60,278 nt of DNA from Streptomyces eurythermus (GCF_014649115.1 NZ_BMSK01000034.1:1-60278); one strand, 5' to 3'. Shown: positions 9,231 to 18,276, counted from the first letter of the stretch. Made by a program: numbers and translations. Notes: a model not told the origin generated them from the letters alone.

Positions 9231-9577
9231 ATCACTGGTTCATGAAGCCAGCGCGTACGGCAAGTGTCAATATCCCGCGCGTACTTCGCCCGGACGCCGC
9301 GTTCGGCCGGGCCGAAGGCAGGGGGGCGGCGGTCGGCACGGGGACTTTACGACCGACTCCTCCTCCGTCGCGTGTCCGGTTCAGCTGCCCCGACGCATAC
9401 GGGAATGCGGCAGCGGAGAGACGCTGATCCGGAACTGTGACAGCTGCAGGGCTCGAAGAGCGACCCGGACCGGGGTCGTGCGGACCTACGTCTCGCGCTC
9501 GCGAATCGAGACGATCGCGTATGAATGCGAGCCGGTGAACTATGTACCGTCTGCCGCGCGGAGAATTCAATGAAGCG
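9231..9577. other. Intergenic region between divergent genes
   Basis: This 347-bp gap separates the cellulase promoter from the NmrA-type gene. No coding sequence is seen. It must hold the promoter of the rightward gene, but no clear -35/-10 pair stands out. Confidence 0.4.
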
Positions 9578-10405
9578 ATGAGCACTCAAGGACAGAACAC
9601 CGCGCCCATCCTCGTCATCGGCGCCACCGGTAAGACCGGACGGCGGGTCGTCGAGCGTTTGCAGGGACTCGGTCGCCCGGCCCGGAGCGGCTCGCGCAGC
9701 AGCGAGATCCCCTTCGTCTGGGAGGACGAGAGCACCTGGGAGGCCGCGCTCGACGGGGTCTTGGCCGCCTACGTGACCTACTATCCGGACCTCGCCTTCC
9801 CCGGCGCGAAGGAAGCCGTCGAGCGGTTCGCCGCGTTCGCCGTGGAGCGGGGCGTCCGCCGCCTGGTGCTGCTCTCCGGCCGGGGAGAGGAGGGCGCCGT
9901 CGCCAGCGAGGACGGCCTCAAGGCGTCCGGCTGCGACTGGACCGTCGTACGCGCCAACTGGTTCCACCAGAACTTCAGCGAGAGCTTCTTCCTCGACCCG
10001 GTCCGCTCGGGCGAACTGGCGCTCCCTACCGGCGACGCCGTCGAGCCGTTCGTCGACGCCGACGACATCGCCGACGTGGTGGTCGCCGCCCTCATCGACG
10101 ACCGGCACATCGGCAAGACCTACGAGTTGTCCGGCCCGCGACTGCTGAGCTTCCACGACGTGGCCCGTGAGCTGTCGGCGGCCACTGGCCGGACCATCAC
10201 CTACATCCCGGTCAGCGCCGACGACTACCGCGCGGCGCTGCGCGAGCTGGGCGAGCCGGAGGAGTTCGCGGACCTTTTCACCCTCATCGTCGACGGCCGC
10301 AACGCCAGCCTTGTGCACGGCGTCAGGGAAGCGCTCGGGCGGGAGCCCAAGGACTTCGCGGACTACGCCAAGGAGGCCGCGGCCACCGGCGTCTGGGACG
10401 TCTGA
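9578..10405 (+). CDS. NmrA-type NAD(P)-binding reductase
   Basis: 275 aa. It has an N-terminal Rossmann motif (ILVIGATGKTGRRV), the YVTYYPDLAFPGA segment and VRRLVLLSGRGEEGA, as in atypical short-chain dehydrogenases of the NmrA/azoreductase-like group. The catalytic YxxxK is absent, as usual for NmrA relatives, and VRANWFHQNFSE is typical. The ATG at 9578 gives the usual short N-terminus; the ATG at 9542 is an alternative with no better ribosome site. The substrate is unknown. It is followed at once by a DUF1772 scrap. Confidence 0.8.
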   Translation: MSTQGQNTAPILVIGATGKTGRRVVERLQGLGRPARSGSRSSEIPFVWEDESTWEAALDGVLAAYVTYYPDLAFPGAKEAVERFAAFAVERGVRRLVLLSGRGEEGAVASEDGLKASGCDWTVVRANWFHQNFSESFFLDPVRSGELALPTGDAVEPFVDADDIADVVVAALIDDRHIGKTYELSGPRLLSFHDVARELSAATGRTITYIPVSADDYRAALRELGEPEEFADLFTLIVDGRNASLVHGVREALGREPKDFADYAKEAAATGVWDV

Positions 10406-10438
10406 CGGAACGGTGTCCCACCGCGGTGTCCGCCGGAC

Positions 10439-10657
10439 CTGGGCTACCCGGTCGGCCGGCCACCGCACCGGCCGTGGCCCCTGAACCGCCGGCTGCGCAC
10501 CGCCTCTGGTACGTCGGCCGCCGCCCTGGCCGCGGCCAGGAAGGCATACGAGAGCCCCTGGCGCCGGGCCAACGCGGTCCGTACGGCAGCCTGCCTGGGC
10601 GCTCTCACACTGCTGGGCGGCACGGCGCGGCGGTGGACGGCCCTGCGGACCCAGTGA
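10439..10657 (+). pseudogene. C-terminal fragment of a DUF1772 (anthrone-oxygenase-like) membrane protein
   Basis: 73 codons with no start read AALAAARKAYESPWRRANAV, then RTAACLGALTLLGG and a TGA at 10655-10657. This resembles the last helix of DUF1772/anthrone-oxygenase-like small membrane proteins, which end in a W-x2-x-N-x-VRTA helix. The first three helices are missing. It starts just after the NmrA gene stop, so a deletion probably fused the two. Confidence 0.45.
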
Positions 10658-10770
10658 CCGTCGCGACAACCGGACGTGGCACCGGGACCGTTGACACACT
10701 GGACACGGGAACCACGGCGGGTCCGGAACTCCCCACGGAAGCCTGGACCCCCACGGTCGCGCCTCCTTCC

Positions 10771-10801
10771 GGGAGCCGCGCCGCCCGACGGCGCGGCTCC
10801 C
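10771..10801. terminator. Strong hairpin, probable transcription terminator
   Basis: A perfect 13-bp stem (GGGAGCCGCGCCG paired with its complement) has a 5-base loop CCCGA. It lies between the NmrA/DUF1772 stretch and the AraC regulator gene. There is no T tract, as is common for Streptomyces terminators. Confidence 0.7.
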
Positions 10802-10875
10802 GGGGCGGGAGGGGCACGGCCGGGGCCGAGCGCGCCCCGCGAGAAACGACGGTGAGACGGTGCGAGGTGAAGGTT

Positions 10876-11868
10876 GTGGACACGCTCAGCGGTCTGCTGG
10901 AAAGCCCCAAGGCGCGGGGCGCCTTTCTGCTGAAATCGGTGTTCAGCCCCCCATGGGGACTGCGCATCGAGGACCGCGCGCCCCTGTCGCTGGTCACCAT
11001 TCTGCACGGCTCGGCATGGGTGCTCCGCGAGGGGGCCGACCCGGTGCGGATCGCGGCGGGGGACGTGGCGGTCCTGCGCGGCCCCGAGCCGTACACGCTC
11101 GTCGACGACCCCTCGACGCCGCCGGGCATCACCGTCGACCCCGAGCAGCGCTGCAACACCATTGACGGCGAGGACGTCACCGAGGTGATGTCCCTGGGCG
11201 TGCGCACCTGGGGTGAACCGCACCGCACCGGGTCCACCGTGATGCTCAGCGGCACCTACCAGGCGCCCAACGAGGTAGGGCGCAGACTGCTGGCCAGCCT
11301 GCCCGCGCTGCTCGTCCAACCCGCCTCGGCCGCACGGGCCCCGCTGATCGGCATGCTGGCCGCCGAGGTGGACAAGGAGGACATCGGCCAGGAGGTCGTC
11401 CTCGACCGGTTGCTCGACCTGCTGCTCATCAATGTCCTGCGCTCCTGGCTCATGGAGCCGGGCACGGGCGCGCCGCTCTGGTTCCGGGCGCAGAGCGACC
11501 CGGTGGTGGGACGGGCGCTGCGGCTGCTGCACGAACGGCCGAGTGAGTCGTGGACGGTCGCCTCGCTCGCGGCCTGCGTCGGGGTCTCCCGGGCGGTGCT
11601 GGCCCGGCACTTCACCGAACTCGTCGGCGAGCCGCCGATGTCCTACCTGACCGGATGGCGACTGACGCTCGCCTCCGAACTGCTGCGCGACCCGGACCTG
11701 ACCGTCGCCAACATCGCCCAACAGGTGGGTTATTCGGGGCCGTTCGCGCTGAGCGCCGCGTTCAAGCGGGAAAGGGGCGTCAGCCCGCAGGAGTTCCGCC
11801 GGGGCAAGCGGTCCGAGGAGACCCTGACCACCGGCTCGGACGGGCGGACGGTGGTCCTCAGAACCTGA
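10876..11868 (+). CDS. AraC-family transcriptional regulator (cupin sensor)
   Basis: 330 aa. The GTG at 10876 gives the start usual for this subfamily ((V/M)DTLSGLLESPKARGAF) with GAGG upstream; the GTG at 10867 is an alternative. The N-terminal half is a cupin-type sensor (residues about 10-190: LSLVTILHGSAWVL, DVAVLRGPEPYTL). The C-terminal AraC domain holds two helix-turn-helix units (SLAACVGVSRAVLARHF and VANIAQQVGYSGPFALSAAF, then the closing SPQEFR). Such regulators often control a nearby oxidoreductase, and the NmrA gene upstream is a candidate target. Confidence 0.88.
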   Translation: MDTLSGLLESPKARGAFLLKSVFSPPWGLRIEDRAPLSLVTILHGSAWVLREGADPVRIAAGDVAVLRGPEPYTLVDDPSTPPGITVDPEQRCNTIDGEDVTEVMSLGVRTWGEPHRTGSTVMLSGTYQAPNEVGRRLLASLPALLVQPASAARAPLIGMLAAEVDKEDIGQEVVLDRLLDLLLINVLRSWLMEPGTGAPLWFRAQSDPVVGRALRLLHERPSESWTVASLAACVGVSRAVLARHFTELVGEPPMSYLTGWRLTLASELLRDPDLTVANIAQQVGYSGPFALSAAFKRERGVSPQEFRRGKRSEETLTTGSDGRTVVLRT

Positions 11869-12238
11869 GGCGGGTCCGGCCGTCGGACTCCGGTCCGGCG
11901 GGCTGAGGGGAGGCGGGGTACGGACCGGGGCGCGGCCAGGCGGCGGCTCTCCGGGGTGGTCACCGGACCGCGCCCGGAGCCCTCGCGGGAGCTCCGGCGG
12001 TGACGGCAGCCGCGTCCTCGCCCTCCACGGCCACGCGGGCCCGTTCCCCACCCCCACCGGAGCCCCGGCCCCGGACCGCCACGGCGGTGAGCAGCAGGCC
12101 CCCTTCGATGCGCCAGCGGCCCGTGTAGCAGCCGCGACGCCGCCGGGGTGGGCCACGCCGCCGGCCTCCGGCCGTCGCCGCGCCAGGGGCGGCGGCGTAC
12201 GGGCCGGACGGACTTCGGCCGTCAGCAGGCCACCGGTT
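11869..12238. other. Intergenic stretch without a supported gene
   Basis: This 370-bp gap contains a minus-strand open stretch that ends at 11960 and includes YTGRWRIEGGLLLTAVAVRG. It has plausible codons but no supported start or family. I do not call it a gene. Confidence 0.35.
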
Positions 12239-12682
12239 GTGAAAGTGACCTCTGACCACTTCAGCATCCACCTTTCGGCCGCCGCCAGAGGCACCCGCCT
12301 CGCCGCCGAGCAGCTCCACGGCTGGGGATGGCCGTACGACACCGATGACAACCACACGGCGACGCTCCTCATCGCCGAACTCGCCGCGAACGCGGTACGA
12401 CACGGCCGGGTGAAGGGGCGGGTCTTCCGTATGTCCCTCTACCAGGACGACCCGGCGGCACTCCGTATTGGGCTGACGAACGCACGCATCGACCGCCGCC
12501 CGCCCATATCCGGCACCCTTTCGTCGGCTTCCCCGAGACGGATTCCGGGCGTGGCCTGCTCCACGTCGAGGCGCTGGCCAGCCACTGGGAGACGACGTGT
12601 GCGGCCCCATACACCAAGACGGTCTGGTGCGAAGTCGTCCTTGGGCGGCTGTCAGTGCCGTCTGGCACGCTGCCGTGTATGA
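12239..12682 (+). pseudogene. GHKL (anti-sigma-type) ATP-binding protein, frameshifted
   Basis: The start is a GTG at 12239. The N-terminal two thirds match Streptomyces RsbW-like ATPases, including the N-box LLIAELAANAVRHGRVKGR. At about 12510 the frame turns into filler. A neighbouring frame carries the conserved G-box end, FPETDSGRGLLHVEALASHW, and the terminal KTVWCEVVLG. The disrupted frame ends at a TGA (12680-12682) overlapping the ATG of the next gene, while the correct frame would read straight into that gene. Either a one-base indel has killed the gene or the base is a sequencing error. Confidence 0.6.
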
Positions 12683-13872
12683 CCTGGACGGCATTCAAGG
12701 AGCTTTCCTTCTACTGGACCACCTGGACCCTGTTCGAGGCCCTGTGGATCGGCATGTTGTGGTCCACACGCAGCCGCGTCCCCGGGCGCGCCGTCTACTG
12801 GTTCCGGCCGGCGAGACGCATCCGGCGTGGAGCCTGCGAGAGGCGCGTCGACATGCTCCTCGAGAAAATCGAGCAGCGGGGCGTACCGGAGCAGGACCGG
12901 CCGGACAAGGAGCAGCTCGTCGACCGGTGGCACCGCATCGTCGCCGGTCGATGCGCCTCCGCGCCCTTCCAGGTGGTGCCCCTCCTCATCGTCCTCGCAC
13001 CTTTCTGGCCGTTGAGACCCACGCCCGAAGGGGGCACGGCCGTCTCGCTGAAGGTCTTCGCGGCCCTCGCGGTGTTCGGCGTCGTGTCCATCGCTCTCAT
13101 GGCCGCCGACGACCGGGCCACGGACGTCTCCGACCCGGCGGGCCAGGTGACGACGAGAGCGGCACTGTTCCTGGAGCTGCTGTTGCAGGGAGAGGTGGAA
13201 CGGCGTTTCCAGGACTCCGCTCTCGACAGCCACGGCAAGGCCTTCCGCCGGCTGTGCCATGCCCTGCATACGCAAGCCCGGCACCTCACGCGTGAGGCGC
13301 CGGCCGCTGCGCGGGAGAAAGTCCGTCAGGATACGGAACGGCTGATCGCGGCGCTCACCCAGCAGAACGAGCGCTACCTCCTCTCCGAGGGGGCAGACCG
13401 TGAGACGGCCGTGTGTGAACTGGCCCGTCTGATCTCCAACACCCTGCGCCACAGCTGCCGTCCGCGGAACAGCCGCGACAGCCTTGTCGTCGTCGGGGCG
13501 CACTTGCTGACAGACGCGCCCTCCTCGGACGGCGCGGCTGGTACCACGGAAGAGCCGCTGCCGAACCGGCTGTTGCGCTGGGTCGGGTGGCTCGCGGCGG
13601 CCGCGGCCCTGTTCACCGGGGCGGAGGTACTCCCGGACGCGGGAGCTGCCACGGAGATCCTCGTCCTCGCGGGAGTGTTCAGCGTCGCGGCCGTCTTTCC
13701 GCCCCTGCGGGCGGTCCTGGGCCGTGCCGTCGGGGGGCTGCCCGGCGCGGCTCCGGCGAACACGGGGTCGGTACCGGACCAGGCGCCACCGCATTTCAAT
13801 CCGTCGTCACCCCCCGCATGCGCGTACTGTGACCGATTGTCCGTCACCGCGGGATCAACGTCGGTAAGGTGA
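12679..13872 (+). CDS. Integral membrane protein of unknown function
   Basis: 397 aa from the ATG at 12679 (ATGA overlap with the frame upstream); a GTG at 12655 is possible but less likely. The N-terminus is aromatic-rich (FYWTTWTLFEALWIG). Hydrophobic segments lie near residues 100-145 (FQVVPLLIVLAPFWPL, KVFAALAVFGVVSIALMAA) and near 305-355 (WLAAAAALFTGAEVL, ILVLAGVFSVAAVF). Between them is a soluble charged, helical part (about 150-290). I do not recognise the family. Confidence 0.65.
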   Translation: MTWTAFKELSFYWTTWTLFEALWIGMLWSTRSRVPGRAVYWFRPARRIRRGACERRVDMLLEKIEQRGVPEQDRPDKEQLVDRWHRIVAGRCASAPFQVVPLLIVLAPFWPLRPTPEGGTAVSLKVFAALAVFGVVSIALMAADDRATDVSDPAGQVTTRAALFLELLLQGEVERRFQDSALDSHGKAFRRLCHALHTQARHLTREAPAAAREKVRQDTERLIAALTQQNERYLLSEGADRETAVCELARLISNTLRHSCRPRNSRDSLVVVGAHLLTDAPSSDGAAGTTEEPLPNRLLRWVGWLAAAAALFTGAEVLPDAGAATEILVLAGVFSVAAVFPPLRAVLGRAVGGLPGAAPANTGSVPDQAPPHFNPSSPPACAYCDRLSVTAGSTSVR

Positions 13873-13932
13873 AGAGAGATCGGAGCGGACAGAAGGTATC
13901 GCTGGGTACCAGGGGGAGGGCGGCAAGACGAC

Positions 13933-15198
13933 ATGGCGACTTTGGAGGACAGCCAGGGGCGTACACGGGACCAGCGGTCGGTGTTCGAGCGGTATCAGGA
14001 CGCTGCGGCCGATGCCGGGGAGGTCGAATCTCCACTGTTCTCCGTGGAGGTCACCACCGACGGCCGGCCGACCGACATCGAGCGCGAGGAGACCGAGGAT
14101 GTGGTGATCGAGCAGATCACCTCTCCCTTCGACCCCGAGCACATCGACATCGACACCCGGACGACGACCGTCGACCTGCTGCTGTCCCGGCTGCGCAACG
14201 AGATGATCGACCTCGCCCCGGACTTTCAGCGCAAGGCGGGCATCTGGACGGACGGCAAGCAATCCCGCCTCATCGAGTCCCTGCTGCTGCGCATCCCTAT
14301 CCCGTCCTTCTACGCCGCCGAGAAGAAGGACGGCAGTTGGGCCATCGTCGACGGCATCCAGCGCCTCACGTCCATCGCTCGTTTCGTGGAGCCTGAGGCG
14401 GTCGGCGCTGACCCGCTGAAACTGACGGGCCTCGAGTACCTGCGCAACTTCGAGGACACGGGCTTCGCGAACCTGTCCGGGAAACTCCAGATCCGGCTGC
14501 GTGAGACCGAGGTGGTCGTCCACGTCATCCGGCGCGGTACCCCCGAACCGGTGATGTTCAATGTCTTCGCGCGAATCAACACCGGAGGCGAGCCCCTCAC
14601 CCGGCAGGAGATCCGGCATGCGCTCATCTCGGGCCGGGCGCGCACGCTCCTCGCGGAGCTCGCGGAGACCGAGGAGTTCCGGCGGGCCACTGGCTACAGC
14701 GTTGTCGGCGACCGGATGGCCGACCGGGAGATGGTCCTGCGCTTCCTGGCCTTCCGGATGACCTCCCCGCACGCATACAAGCCCGGCGATTTCGACGCGT
14801 TCCTCGCCGAGGCGATGCATCAGGTGAACCGTCTCGACAGCGCGGAGGAGAACCGGCTGCGGACCGAGTTCCTCACGGCGATGGTCGCGGCCGAGGAGAT
14901 CTTCGGCCACCATGCCTTCCGGAAGTACCGTCGAAACCAGCAGCGCAAGTCACCCATCAACAAGGCGCTCTTCGAAACGGTCGCCGTCAATCTCGCGAGC
15001 CTTGGTGACGACGACCGCGAGGCACTGCGGCAGACCGACGTCCTCGACGCCTTCGCGGATCTCATGGAGGACGTGGAGTTCGAACGGGCCATTTCCGTGG
15101 GCACCGGTGATGCCAGGAAGGTACGCAAGCGGTTTGACGCGGTCAAGGAACTCTTGGAGAACGTGCTCAGAGAGGGACGGAGCGGGGCCGGGCAGTGA
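13933..15198 (+). CDS. DUF262 protein, first gene of a putative defence cassette
   Basis: 421 aa. After an acidic N-terminus the DUF262 core begins near residue 80. It shows APDFQRKAGIWTDGKQSRLI (DFQR at 97-100), the LLLRIPIPSFYA strand and AIVDGIQRLTSIARF (DGIQR at 140-144). These are the ParB/Srx-like NTPase/nuclease motifs shared with the N-half of GmrSD type IV restriction enzymes. The GmrSD C-half (DUF1524 HNH nuclease) is absent; the C-terminus is helical and charged. The next gene starts 4 bp inside it (GTGA), so the two are translated together. A role in sensing or cutting foreign DNA is an inference from the family and context. Confidence 0.82.
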   Translation: MATLEDSQGRTRDQRSVFERYQDAAADAGEVESPLFSVEVTTDGRPTDIEREETEDVVIEQITSPFDPEHIDIDTRTTTVDLLLSRLRNEMIDLAPDFQRKAGIWTDGKQSRLIESLLLRIPIPSFYAAEKKDGSWAIVDGIQRLTSIARFVEPEAVGADPLKLTGLEYLRNFEDTGFANLSGKLQIRLRETEVVVHVIRRGTPEPVMFNVFARINTGGEPLTRQEIRHALISGRARTLLAELAETEEFRRATGYSVVGDRMADREMVLRFLAFRMTSPHAYKPGDFDAFLAEAMHQVNRLDSAEENRLRTEFLTAMVAAEEIFGHHAFRKYRRNQQRKSPINKALFETVAVNLASLGDDDREALRQTDVLDAFADLMEDVEFERAISVGTGDARKVRKRFDAVKELLENVLREGRSGAGQ

Positions 15199-16343
15199 TC
15201 AATCGCATCACTCTGATCAACTTCAAGGCGTTCCGGCGTCTGGAACTCCCCCTCGGCCCGCTGACGCTTCTCACCGGTCTCAACTCCTCAGGCAAGAGCA
15301 GCGTCCTGCAGGCGCTGGGACTGCTGCGGCAGTCGTACGAGACGCAGATGCTCACCCGGGCCAAACGTGCCGGGGGCGGGCTGCTGCTCAACGGTGACCT
15401 GGTGACCCTGGGCACCGCACAGGACGTCCTGCACGAAGACTTCGGACCGGTGGAAGAACTCCCCGCCGTCCGCGAGCCGCTCGTCGGCTTCGTCATCGAG
15501 GAGGACGGAGAGCAGCGGACCTGGGCCGCCGCGTACGACATCCGCCACCCTGACCGTGACGTCATGCCGCTGGCGGAGGGATCGGTCCGCTCGCATTTGG
15601 CCGAGCAGCCGTTCCAGTACCTGCACGCCGACCGCATCACCCCGGCGGTCACCTACCCCCGCTCCCATCAGATCGCCGTCGCACGCGGGTTCCTCGGCGT
15701 ACGCGGTGAACACACCATCAACTACCTGCGTCATCACACGGACCAGGACGTGCCCATGGAGGTGCCCGAGGGGCCGCTCCGGCATCGCGGCGCCACCTCT
15801 CCCCAGCTCCTGGACCAGGCAATCGCCTGGATGCAGGAGCTGTGTCCGGGTGTCAACATCGAGACACACCCCATCGAAGGTACCGACTCGGTCCGCCTCT
15901 CCTACGGCTTCGGTGGCACTGCGGGTATCAACGCCACTCGCCGACGGCGTCCCACCAACGTCGGGTTCGGTCTCACTTACGCGCTGCCCGTCGTGGTCGC
16001 CTGCCTCACCGCGACGCCCGAGAGCCTGATCCTGCTGGAGAACCCCGAGGCCCATCTGCACCCGAAGGGGCAGAGCAGGATGGCGGCACTGCTGTCCGCG
16101 GCCGCCGCCACCGGTGCCCAGCTGATCGTCGAGTCGCACAGCGACCACGTGCTGAACGGCGTCCGCATCGCCGTGAAACGGGGCGTCCTCCATCCGAAGG
16201 ACACGGTCGTGCACTACTTCAGCGGCAACGGGGCGGGCACCGAGGTCGTCACCCCGCGCATCGACAAGGACGGCATGCTCGAGCAGTGGCCCGAGGGCTT
16301 CTTCGACGAGTGGGAGAACTCGCTCGACCAGCTGTTGGACTGA
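15195..16343 (+). CDS. DUF3696 AAA-type ATPase of the putative defence cassette
   Basis: 382 aa, starting at the GTG that overlaps the DUF262 stop. It opens INRITLINFKAFRRLELPL with Walker A GLNSSGKS (28-35), typical of SMC/OLD-like ATPases. Walker B is LILLENPEAHLHPKGQ (about 278-292) and the switch His is in IVESHSDHVLNGVRIAV (about 310-325). The C-terminus (WPEGFFDEWENSLDQL) matches the DUF3696 tail. There is no Toprim nuclease domain, so the effector should be one of its partners. A strong ribosome site and a 31-bp gap lead to the third gene. Confidence 0.85.
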   Translation: MINRITLINFKAFRRLELPLGPLTLLTGLNSSGKSSVLQALGLLRQSYETQMLTRAKRAGGGLLLNGDLVTLGTAQDVLHEDFGPVEELPAVREPLVGFVIEEDGEQRTWAAAYDIRHPDRDVMPLAEGSVRSHLAEQPFQYLHADRITPAVTYPRSHQIAVARGFLGVRGEHTINYLRHHTDQDVPMEVPEGPLRHRGATSPQLLDQAIAWMQELCPGVNIETHPIEGTDSVRLSYGFGGTAGINATRRRRPTNVGFGLTYALPVVVACLTATPESLILLENPEAHLHPKGQSRMAALLSAAAATGAQLIVESHSDHVLNGVRIAVKRGVLHPKDTVVHYFSGNGAGTEVVTPRIDKDGMLEQWPEGFFDEWENSLDQLLD

Positions 16344-16374
16344 CGGCACGGGACGATACAGGGGAGAGGAAAGC

Positions 16375-17301
16375 GTGCCACTGCTGTTTCTGAACGAGAA
16401 GTCCTGGGGGACTGCCTGCGACCCGGCGCGGGCCGAGCGGGCCATGGCCGACTTCGTGGCCGTCGTCCGTGCCGCCGCGGCCGAAGGAGGCGCGACCCTC
16501 GTGAGCGAGGTCGACGTCAAGGCCCTGGAGATCGTCGAGGGATATCCCATCAACAAGTGGATCGGTGCCAGCCCGCGCAACCGTGTCCTCTGGCAGCGCC
16601 TGCGGGCCTTACAGGGCCGCTCTCCGGTGCGGAGTGTCTTCCCTGCGGAGGACGCCACCGACCATCTGGAGTACCGCCACGACGGCGAGGTCGTCCTCGG
16701 GCTGGGCGCCGCGCACTTCATGGACGGCATCGCCGTCAGTCTCCCGGTGGCCCGCCCGTGGCAGAGCGACCACGTCACCCTGGAGCGTTCCGAACTCGTC
16801 GAGGCCGACGACGGCGCACTGGACGTGCGACACGACACCGTCGAAGTCCGGCACCTGTCCGCCGATCCGCATCTCGACGGGCACCTGGAGTGGATCCGCA
16901 AAACACGCCGGGATCAGGTCACCACCGGCTCGCGGATCTGGGATAGCCGGGCCGACCTCTACCCACACCTAGCGTTCCTGCCGCGCGTCGAGGACCAGCT
17001 ACGCGACCTGAGCCCGCACTGGGTGGTACCCGTACGGCGGGCCCTGGAACGGCTGGAGGAAGCCGTCGCGGCGTGGGACCCGGCGACCATGGCCGAGCCC
17101 GAGTGGCGGACCAAGGTGACCCCGGAGGGTGAGACCCGCAAGCGCGTCTGCCGTTTCACCGACCTGGACGGGAAGACACACACCTTCGACCTGCACGCCC
17201 GGTTCACCCCGGGCGTCGGCCGCATCCACTTCCGTCTGGTCCCGGAGGAACGCACGATCCGTCTCGCCCACATCGGAAGCAAGATCCGGCCGGAGGTCTA
17301 G
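16375..17301 (+). CDS. Unknown protein, third gene of the putative defence cassette
   Basis: 308 aa. The GTG at 16375 follows GGGGAGAGGAAAGC. I do not recognise the family. The N-terminus is LLFLNEKSWGTACDPARAER, followed by a helical region and an acidic central part (PAEDATDHLEYRHDGEVVLG). The C-terminus is basic and strand-rich (TDLDGKTHTFDLHARFT, GVGRIHFRLVPEERTIRLAH, IGSKI). A final RIxF...I-x-HIG hairpin recalls small RNase-like or toxin folds, but no catalytic set can be proven by eye. Its constant place behind the DUF262 and ATPase genes here suggests it is the effector or a specificity partner. Confidence 0.7.
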   Translation: MPLLFLNEKSWGTACDPARAERAMADFVAVVRAAAAEGGATLVSEVDVKALEIVEGYPINKWIGASPRNRVLWQRLRALQGRSPVRSVFPAEDATDHLEYRHDGEVVLGLGAAHFMDGIAVSLPVARPWQSDHVTLERSELVEADDGALDVRHDTVEVRHLSADPHLDGHLEWIRKTRRDQVTTGSRIWDSRADLYPHLAFLPRVEDQLRDLSPHWVVPVRRALERLEEAVAAWDPATMAEPEWRTKVTPEGETRKRVCRFTDLDGKTHTFDLHARFTPGVGRIHFRLVPEERTIRLAHIGSKIRPEV

Positions 17302-17348
17302 CAGCGGCCGTCAGAAATCGTATTCCTTTTGGGTGCCGGGGTTCCAGG

Positions 17349-17549
17349 TTGAACGAGTTGGCGGGACCTGCCCACATCTCCATCAACGTGCGGCGCTGGG
17401 GCATGCCCAACCCCCCCGAAGGCGACGTGGCGGCATTGAAGGACGCCTACGCAACCGTAGCCCACTCCTTCTCGCTGGCCATGGCCAAGAAACTGCGCTG
17501 CGAGAAGAACGGCGGGCTCCCCGCGAAGCCCGTGCTGGATCCCGCGTAG
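17349..17549 (+). CDS. Short hypothetical protein or gene fragment
   Basis: 66 codons from a TTG with no convincing ribosome site. Codon use is good and the sequence protein-like (INVRRWGMPNPPEGDVAALK, YATVAHSFSLAMAKKL). The start may be lost upstream by a frameshift, so this could be the tail of a truncated gene at the right edge of the defence cassette. Family not recognised. Confidence 0.35.
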   Translation: MNELAGPAHISINVRRWGMPNPPEGDVAALKDAYATVAHSFSLAMAKKLRCEKNGGLPAKPVLDPA

Positions 17550-17682
17550 CCGCCTGCCTGCGTGGGTACGGCCGTGCTCAGGCGGCCCTTCTTGTCCGCG
17601 GGAGGGGCCGCCTGCTGCATGCGGAGTCCACACAACCCCCGTTGGTCACCCGGTGACCGTCCCCGCTGTGGGCCGGCAGTGT

Positions 17683-18036
17683 TCACTCGTCGTAGTACTC
17701 GCACTCCTCGCCCTGGACACGCGCCCCCAGTAGCCGCGCGATCTCTCGCATCTTCTCGAGCAGGATCTCGTCCGGGTTCTTCACCACGATCTGCCCGCCT
17801 CCCCAGTCCAACCAGGCACCCTGAACGTCCCGTTGCGGGTGGGTGGTCATCTGGGCCGGCCACTCGTGCCGGTACTCCAGCACCGCGTCCTGGCCGCGCG
17901 GGGAAACCCGGGCCACCTGAACCATTTCCAGATCGGAGTCGGCGGCGACCACCGCCGCCCACTCCTCGGTGGTGATCTGCTCGCCCTCTTCCTCCCACCA
18001 CGGCGTACGTCTGGTGATGTGCACGTCGTATCCCAT
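17683..18036 (-). CDS. Small conserved protein of unknown function
   Basis: 117 aa from the ATG at 18036. It starts MGYDVHITRRTPWWEEEGEQ and ends ARVQGEECEYYDE, with KNPDEILLEKMREIARLLGA before that. I recall this layout (GYDVHITR start, a WxDG- or WGGG-type strand, VKNPD, LGAxVQGDEGE) from conserved hypothetical proteins found in many bacteria. Such small acidic proteins are sometimes immunity-like, but nothing here proves that. Confidence 0.65.
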   Translation of the reverse strand: MGYDVHITRRTPWWEEEGEQITTEEWAAVVAADSDLEMVQVARVSPRGQDAVLEYRHEWPAQMTTHPQRDVQGAWLDWGGGQIVVKNPDEILLEKMREIARLLGARVQGEECEYYDE

Positions 18037-18276
18037 GGCGCCACGGTAGGGGGCGCGACTGACATCGCAGACGTGATCACGAAGTGGCGCTGAGGTACTC
18101 GCCTGCGCGTCCGGTGATGGTGCTCATCTGTGAAGTCCCACCCTCCGAGGAGCAGGCCTGCTTAGCAATGAGCCTGGTGGGAAGTCGGAGGTGCACAGCC
18201 CCGTACCGGTGGACCGGCGGGGCGGGTCGATTCCGGGCTGAGGCAGTCAGCGTTTGCCCGTCACCTGAGGAGTGCC

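Noticed and set aside
10439..10657. Intact gene for a small membrane protein
   Set aside because: There is no start codon with a ribosome site and only the last helix of the family is present.
11960..12694. Minus-strand open frame of 244 codons
   Set aside because: It is mostly antisense to the GHKL ATPase; only a short part near 12100 looks protein-like and it has no supported start.
17320..17350. GGGGTTCCAGGTTGAAC as a tRNA T-arm or attachment site
   Set aside because: No acceptor, D or anticodon arm can be folded around it and no integrase lies nearby.
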